Part shown: positions 59,653-64,000 of the stretch, one piece after another
Numbering within the stretch: position 1 is the first letter of the stretch
Layout: every line of letters starts with the position of its first letter
Assembly: GCF_002836355.1 (NCBI RefSeq)
Contig: NZ_PJCA01000040.1
Span: forward strand, 248,001-312,000
Length of the DNA: 64,000 nucleotides
DNA from: Moritella sp. Urea-trap-13
GTDB taxonomy: Bacteria > Pseudomonadota > Gammaproteobacteria > Enterobacterales > Moritellaceae
Direction: 5' to 3'
The notes under the pieces: model-generated
What the model saw: only the letters and a program-made list of their open reading frames with translations
Told to the model about the DNA's origin: nothing
Databases searched by the model: none
Translations under genes and position numbers: made by a program

Positions 59653-60921
59653 ATGGAAGTCATGGTATTAGGTTGCGGGGTTATTGGATTAACGTCGGCG
59701 TGGTATCTAGCGCAAGCTGGACATGATGTGACTGTCATCGATCGCCAGCCAAGAGGTGCTGAAGAGACCAGTTTTGCCAATGCCGGACAGATCTCTTATG
59801 GTTATTCCTCCCCTTGGGCTGCGCCCGGTATACCGGTGAAAGCCATCAAATGGTTAGCGCAAAAACATGCCCCTTTAAAGATTAAACCAGGGCTGTCGCC
59901 AGATTTGTACCTGTGGGCGGCCAAAATGTTGGCCAACTGTAATCAGCACAGTTATGAAATTAATAAAGCGCGAATGTTACGCATTGCCAATTATAGCCGC
60001 GATTGCTTGATTGATTTGCGTCAGCAGCAGTATCTTGTGTACGAAGGTCGTCAACAAGGTACGCTGCAGGTATTTCGTCATGAATCACAACTGGCTGGTA
60101 TAGCTAAAGACATTAAAATATTGGCTGATAGTGGTACGTTATATGAAGAGTTAGATGTTGCTGGTTGTCTCGCTGTGGAGCCTGGATTAGCCAGTGTTAA
60201 AGATAAAATTGTCGGTGGATTACGGCTACCTGATGATGAAACTGGTGATTGTTATTTGTTTTGCCAGCAGCTAACAGCATTGGCACAAGCTGCGGGGGTT
60301 AAATTTAAATTTGATGTGACGGTGAATAAACTGAATCATCAAGATGACAAAATTAGCTCTGTGAGCACCAGTGCTGGCGAATTAACGGCGGATGCTTATG
60401 TGGTCGCGATGGGGTGCTATTCATCAGCGTTACTCGACCCGATTTTGTCGCCACTCGGATTAGCGATGCCGATTTATCCGGTAAAAGGCTATTCGCTCAC
60501 GGTGCCGATTGTTGACAGTAGTCAAGCACCGGTTTCAACTGTGATGGATGAAACTTACAAGGTGGCGATGACGCGTTTTGATCAACGAATTCGCGTTGCT
60601 GGTACAGCAGAGTTAACTGGCTATAATTTAGATTTAACGGATTCTCGAAAAGACACGATTGCGATGGTAATAAATGACTTATTTCCCAACGCGGGTGATA
60701 TGAGTCAAGCGGAGTTTTGGACTGGCCTACGACCTATGACCCCCGATGGTACGCCAATTATTGGTAAAACGCCGGTAGTTAACTTATTCACCAATTGTGG
60801 CCACGGTACCTTAGGTTGGACCATGGCGTGTGGCTCTGCGCGTTATCTTGCTGATGTTGTCAGCGGCGTTACCCCTGATATTGATAGCCGTGATTTAGAT
60901 ATTTATCGCTATGGGCGTTAA
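59653..60921 (+). CDS. dadA: D-amino acid dehydrogenase
   Basis: A 422-residue FAD protein matching E. coli DadA throughout: VMVLGCGVIGLTSAWYLAQAGHDVTVIDRQP (dinucleotide fold; the usual GxGxxG reads GCGVIG), SFANAGQISYGYSSPWAAPGIPVKAIKWL, YEGRQQGTLQVFR, PDDETGDCYLFCQQL, PVSTVMDETYKVAMTRFDQRIRVAGTAEL, and GLRPMTPDGTPIIGKT with GHGTLGWTMACGSARYL. It oxidises D-amino acids to keto acids and ammonia, donating electrons to the quinone pool. No alanine racemase follows, so D-amino acids come from elsewhere. Confidence 0.95.
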   Translation: MEVMVLGCGVIGLTSAWYLAQAGHDVTVIDRQPRGAEETSFANAGQISYGYSSPWAAPGIPVKAIKWLAQKHAPLKIKPGLSPDLYLWAAKMLANCNQHSYEINKARMLRIANYSRDCLIDLRQQQYLVYEGRQQGTLQVFRHESQLAGIAKDIKILADSGTLYEELDVAGCLAVEPGLASVKDKIVGGLRLPDDETGDCYLFCQQLTALAQAAGVKFKFDVTVNKLNHQDDKISSVSTSAGELTADAYVVAMGCYSSALLDPILSPLGLAMPIYPVKGYSLTVPIVDSSQAPVSTVMDETYKVAMTRFDQRIRVAGTAELTGYNLDLTDSRKDTIAMVINDLFPNAGDMSQAEFWTGLRPMTPDGTPIIGKTPVVNLFTNCGHGTLGWTMACGSARYLADVVSGVTPDIDSRDLDIYRYGR

Positions 60922-60923
60922 TA

Positions 60924-61847
60924 CTATCTAAACAACGCCGCGTGATGACTGGCTAAAAATTGCGAGCCCATTTCATAACCCATTTTGTAATCGGCGGCTA
61001 ATGCTTCATCACTGCTACCAAGAATACGACTTGCTAATGGTTGTGGTGGGGCAATTTCAATTATTTGCGCGTCAACTGGCGGTGTATGAATAAAGTCTAT
61101 TGCCTCACTGTAAGCGTTCTCATGACCGGTGATAATATCCAATACTTTGGGGCAACGTTGTGAGCTGCATACCCAAGACTTGAGCTTATGCGCCCACGGC
61201 GAGCGTACATTTTGATGTGCGGGTACGGTGCGCAGTACAATTATTTTTTTAGCGCCACGATGGTAAGCCTCTTGAATTGGAATCGGTAATGCCACTCCAC
61301 CATCAACGTAATGGCTGTCACCAATCGCAACTCCTTTCTTATACAAATATGGCAAGGCACTTGATGCTTTCAACATAGTGAGCCAATTATCCGCGGTCGG
61401 TTCAAGAAATGCAGGGCAGAATCCATTAATCGTTGTCGCTGAGAAAAGCAGTTGACGGTTTTTCAATTGTGCTTGTGCGCAGTTCATATTGAGCTGGTAT
61501 TCAGGATCATTTACTTTATCAAAATACCAATCAAGATCGACGGTATTACGTCCTGACAGCGGACGTTTCATATCAAAAAATGCCGGATGTTTGGAGAGTT
61601 GCATAATGGAACGTTTGGCATGTCCTGATTGTCTGGTCATGTAACTGGATAAGTTCTGCGCACCAGCTGATGTACCGATCAGTAATGAAAAAGGATTAAA
61701 GTCGTTTGCTAACCAACTATCTAAGATACCTGCCGTAAAAATACCGCGTTGCCCGCCGCCTTCGACAACCAGAGCTGCATCTTTGATTGGTGTTGTCGCA
61801 CAACAACTTGCGATAGTGGTTAAAGTATTATTTTTTGGTTGGCTCAT
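60924..61847 (-). CDS. Patatin-like phospholipase (YjjU-like)
   Basis: A 307-residue patatin-fold protein: ALVVEGGGQRGIFTAGILDSWL (oxyanion glycine loop), LLIGTSAGAQNLSSYM with nucleophile S60 in GTSAG, and YVDGGVALPIPIQEAY with catalytic D182 in the DGG motif. It resembles E. coli YjjU. Family members hydrolyse membrane lipids as acyl hydrolases. No signal peptide. GGAGGAAC-type ribosome-binding site lies 5 bases before the start; convergent with dadA by 2 bp. Confidence 0.9.
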   Translation of the reverse strand: MSQPKNNTLTTIASCCATTPIKDAALVVEGGGQRGIFTAGILDSWLANDFNPFSLLIGTSAGAQNLSSYMTRQSGHAKRSIMQLSKHPAFFDMKRPLSGRNTVDLDWYFDKVNDPEYQLNMNCAQAQLKNRQLLFSATTINGFCPAFLEPTADNWLTMLKASSALPYLYKKGVAIGDSHYVDGGVALPIPIQEAYHRGAKKIIVLRTVPAHQNVRSPWAHKLKSWVCSSQRCPKVLDIITGHENAYSEAIDFIHTPPVDAQIIEIAPPQPLASRILGSSDEALAADYKMGYEMGSQFLASHHAALFR

Positions 61848-62090
61848 AGTTCCTCCGGCAGTAGCAAGGGGATAATTTACCTGATAAAAGATGAAAGGTT
61901 AATTCGATTGTTTGTTGTTAATTGATAGTATTTAACTATTGAATGTTGGCTTTTTTTAGAAATTGAAAGTTTGACGTCAATTTTTATGCTCTAGGTCTAA
62001 GATAAAGCTTTGAGGTGAAATCGTAAAAAAGTCGTTGGCAATAGCTGGGGGATTAATGTGAGCTGTTATCGGACAGGGGGAGTAACAGAC
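61848..62090. other. Intergenic region upstream of the patatin gene
   Basis: No gene seen. It contains the patatin promoter and part of the transcript end of the sigma factor gene. Confidence 0.45.
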
Positions 62091-62126
62091 TAATTAGATT
62101 AGCCTTGTGAAAGGCTAATCTAATTA
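62091..62126. terminator. Perfect 16-bp hairpin behind the sigma factor gene
   Basis: TAATTAGATTAGCCTT (62091-62106) pairs without mismatch with AAGGCTAATCTAATTA (62111-62126) around a 4-base loop. It lies 36 bp beyond the sigma gene stop. Neither strand has a clear T-run, so it may act as a terminator, a transcript-end stabiliser, or an RNA element. Confidence 0.6.
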
Positions 62127-62162
62127 ACGATAGTTGGTGATTTTAGTCTAGTTCTGCTTAGG

Positions 62163-63017
62163 TTAGTTTAGATAGTCTTGTTGATTGACGCTATTAACTA
62201 ATAATTCCGGTTTAATTTTTTGTAAACTGGCGGTAATAATTTGGCGTACACGTTCTCGAGACATAAATAGGCGCTCACCAATGGCATTAAGCGTTTGTGG
62301 CTCTTCTCTGCCAAGGCCAAACCTGAGCTGGATGATCTCTTTGTCACGGTCGCATAGGTGATTTAGTACTTCTGTTAAATAACTCGAAGTATCGGTATTT
62401 TCTATTTCATCATTCGGTTTACAAATCGAACTGTCTTCAATAAGGTCGACTAATGCGGTATTAGACTCGTTTTTGGTGGCAATGGTTTTGTCTAGACTCG
62501 CTTCAGTGAAGTAGTGAGAAAGTATCTCAACAACATCATCAAATTCGAGCTCTAAGTTAGCCGCAATCTTTTGTAAGTCATGGTTACATTTTAAATCTAA
62601 TACTTCTTCACGTGCATTTTTTAAGATACGTTTGTAGGTTTTACCGACATGAATAGGGACGCGAATAGTACGAGATTGATTCATAATAAAACGTTCGATA
62701 TTATTTTTAATCCACCATACCGCGTAAGTTGAAAAGCGGAAACCTTTGGTTGCATCAAATTTTTCAACTGCGTGAATTAAGCCAGTATTACCTTCTTGGA
62801 TGATATCAACAAGTGCTAATGAAGTATGCTGATAACGTTTAGCTATGTTGATCACTAAGCGCAAGTTCGATTGGATCATACGTTGACGTGCTTTTTGATC
62901 GCCACCATGTGCAGCAATAGCAGTATCGTACTCTTGCTCTTTGGTTAGTAAGACGCTGGTTTTATTGACTTGTTGCATGTAAAGATCTAATGCGTTTGAT
63001 TCGTTAAATAATTCCAT
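62163..63017 (-). CDS. RpoS-like alternative sigma-70 factor
   Basis: A 284-residue group 2-type sigma factor resembling RpoS but shorter and diverged. Region 1.2/2.1: SNALDLYMQQVNKTSVLLTKEQEYDTAI and QRMIQSNLRLVINIAKRYQ. Region 2.2-2.4: LVDIIQEGNTGLIHAVEKFDATKGFRFSTYAVWWIKNNIERFIMNQSRTIRVPIHVGK. Region 4: CDRDKEIIQLRFGLGREEPQTLNAIGERLFMSRERVRQIITASLQKI. RpoS consensus has IxQTIERAIMNQTRTIRLPIH at the same place. It is probably an accessory RpoS paralogue (RpoQ-like in concept). Promoters will resemble -10-type RpoS promoters. Confidence 0.88.
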   Translation of the reverse strand: MELFNESNALDLYMQQVNKTSVLLTKEQEYDTAIAAHGGDQKARQRMIQSNLRLVINIAKRYQHTSLALVDIIQEGNTGLIHAVEKFDATKGFRFSTYAVWWIKNNIERFIMNQSRTIRVPIHVGKTYKRILKNAREEVLDLKCNHDLQKIAANLELEFDDVVEILSHYFTEASLDKTIATKNESNTALVDLIEDSSICKPNDEIENTDTSSYLTEVLNHLCDRDKEIIQLRFGLGREEPQTLNAIGERLFMSRERVRQIITASLQKIKPELLVNSVNQQDYLN

Positions 63018-63400
63018 TTTTTAACCCTCAACGTATTTTGCTAGCGATACCGCTCATCCCTGTGAAAATACGTAACTCTATGACAGATGAAGAATTTCAT
63101 TGTGTGACAGCTTGTCTAATTATAATCCGCTTAATTGATAAATATAGATAGCGGTATAAATAGAAAAAGGGTGATGTTGTGAATAGGTTAAAAGAATGGA
63201 ACAAATAGAGGTGATGTCTGACCAGTTTTTAGTAATTACTATCTATTTTTGTATAAGGGACGCAGATTTATACTGGTATTTGTTCTATATCAAGGAATCG
63301 TGACGGATTTTTTCATCAAAGTGTTATCGATGGATGTGCTATCAATGAGTAATTGCTATTCCCATTCCCATTGATAATCTCAACTAAAGTGCTAATTAAC
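63018..63400. other. Intergenic region upstream of the sigma factor gene
   Basis: About 380 bp between the YkgJ gene and the sigma start, on the same strand. It holds the sigma promoter. A 35-codon frame at 63196 on the plus strand lacks a good ribosome-binding site and is not called. Confidence 0.5.
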
Positions 63401-63691
63401 TTACATATGTGCTTTACGTTCTTCTTCGCATTCATATGACGCCATTTCAAATATGCGGCATACCCAAGGTCTATTCTCATAGATTGTACACATCAATGTA
63501 TCTCTATCGAGCGCTGCACACCAACCATCATGACCCTGCGCCATGACTTGGCCACCCCAATCATCAGTGGTGATATAACGCTTAGGGACACCCGTTTCTG
63601 TCAGTAGCATTACCTCTAGGCGACAGCAACATGCCTCACAGTTAGAACAGGTGATTTCTGTAACGGGTAGATTAGTTATTTCAATAGTCAT
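63401..63691 (-). CDS. YkgJ-family cysteine cluster protein
   Basis: A 96-residue protein with the cysteine pattern of PF03692: ITCSNCEACCCRLEV (CxxCxxCCC) then CAALDRDTLMCTIYENRPWVCRIFE. The cysteines probably bind a metal or iron-sulfur cluster. It lies 2 bp behind the methylase stop, so both share a transcript. Function of the family is not established. Confidence 0.88.
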   Translation of the reverse strand: MTIEITNLPVTEITCSNCEACCCRLEVMLLTETGVPKRYITTDDWGGQVMAQGHDGWCAALDRDTLMCTIYENRPWVCRIFEMASYECEEERKAHM

Positions 63692-63693
63692 TA

Positions 63694-64000
63694 TTATGCC
63701 TTTTCTACCGGTTTAATGCGGTTGTTTACAAACTCATGTGCTGAAGGGGCTATATCAGCGCCTTCAGATTGTCTACCTAGGTTGGCAGCAGCAACTAAAG
63801 TCGCGCCGGAACCGAAGAAGGGATCAATAACCAAGTCACCAACGCTTGAACTTTGGCTGATTAGTTTTTCAATCAGTGGTACTGGTTTCTCGGTTGGGTA
63901 ACCGCGCCAAACCCGTTTTTCTTGTAAGACATCAGGCATGCCTAAATCTTGTAATTTACGCTTACCTTTTTCGAAAAATAAAATGAATTCATAACGTGCG
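63694..64000 (-). CDS. Site-specific DNA methyltransferase, C-terminal part (cut by right edge)
   Basis: The frame is open to the window end. It reads RYEFILFFEKGKRKL, then the methylase core WRGYPTEKPVPLIEKLI and GDLVIDPFFGSGATLVAA (SAM-binding FxGxG motif), with EGADIAPSAHEFVNNRI. The order, with the FGSG motif near the C-terminus, fits a beta-class N4/N6 methyltransferase. The catalytic (D/N/S)PP(Y/F) motif is upstream and outside the window. Specificity and presence of a restriction partner cannot be judged. Confidence 0.85.
   Translation of the reverse strand, partial: ARYEFILFFEKGKRKLQDLGMPDVLQEKRVWRGYPTEKPVPLIEKLISQSSSVGDLVIDPFFGSGATLVAAANLGRQSEGADIAPSAHEFVNNRIKPVEKA

Noticed and set aside
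63196-63303. 35-codon plus-strand frame upstream of the sigma gene
   Set aside because: Weak ribosome-binding site and no support beyond an open frame.
1-64000. CRISPR arrays, insertion sequences, prophage, tRNA or rRNA genes
   Set aside because: The tandem repeats are adjacent short units without spacers, and I saw no transposase, integrase, terminal inverted repeats or RNA-gene signatures.

Overview
The window looks like chromosome from a marine, cold-water gammaproteobacterium near Moritella, Shewanella or Vibrio; my best guess is Moritella-like. The reasons are the moderately AT-rich sequence, close matches to enterobacterial and vibrio proteins (Tag, RsuA, YqfB, YpdA/YpdB/YhjX, DadA, Fpr, NimT/NimR), a GbpA-type chitin-binding lytic monooxygenase, an MSHA-type prepilin, two DUF535 (VirK/YbjX) proteins, a PACE exporter and HD-GYP/EAL c-di-GMP enzymes. 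The genus is inference. I see no rRNA, tRNA, insertion sequence, prophage or CRISPR array. The region is mostly small transport, regulation and stress units rather than an island.

Layout. 0-8 kb: a LysR gene cut by the left edge, an HlyD/DUF2955 export pair, a prepilin, tag, nimT/nimR, and LysR with an Old Yellow Enzyme. 8-20 kb: YceI, MsrA, a 2OG-Fe(II) oxygenase, LysE, a quinone oxidoreductase, a YnfM-like MFS with LysR, GNAT, DUF535, a three-gene paralogous lipoprotein operon, PACE, and yqfB-rsuA. 20-25 kb: a complete pyruvate-sensing unit, ypdA-ypdB-yhjX, with a YpdB-like direct repeat before yhjX. 25-33 kb: LysR, a ChaN-like lipoprotein, a nucleoside-gate membrane protein, Lrp, hydrolase, DUF2237, a second DUF535, ArsR, cytochrome b561 and gbpA.

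33.7-38.1 kb holds a tightly overlapped operon: XRE regulator, receiver-EAL phosphodiesterase, stand-alone Hpt, and hybrid histidine kinase. This is a whole phosphorelay ending in c-di-GMP hydrolysis, divergent from gbpA. 38-47 kb: DUF3859, an orphan protein, an AllA-like lyase divergent from a PhnZ-like HD oxygenase, a chemoreceptor behind a consensus CRP site, a PrnB/IDO-like protein with a class V PLP enzyme and LysR, and an exported Ntn hydrolase. 47-64 kb: an RND efflux pair, GST, twin 49-residue HTH-like genes, DUF465, HD-GYP, a YeiH exporter convergent with an unlisted 50-residue membrane protein, fpr, LysR/dadA, patatin, an RpoS-like sigma factor, YkgJ, and a DNA methylase cut by the right edge.

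The most unusual sequence-level signal is the abundance of short tandem duplications (5-22 bp units) at gene borders. Several sit on translation starts or Shine-Dalgarno sequences (tag, nimR, ypdB, the Hpt gene, a lipoprotein gene). Others sit at 3' ends or in divergent promoters. Together they suggest a genome prone to slippage or microduplication that could tune translation.
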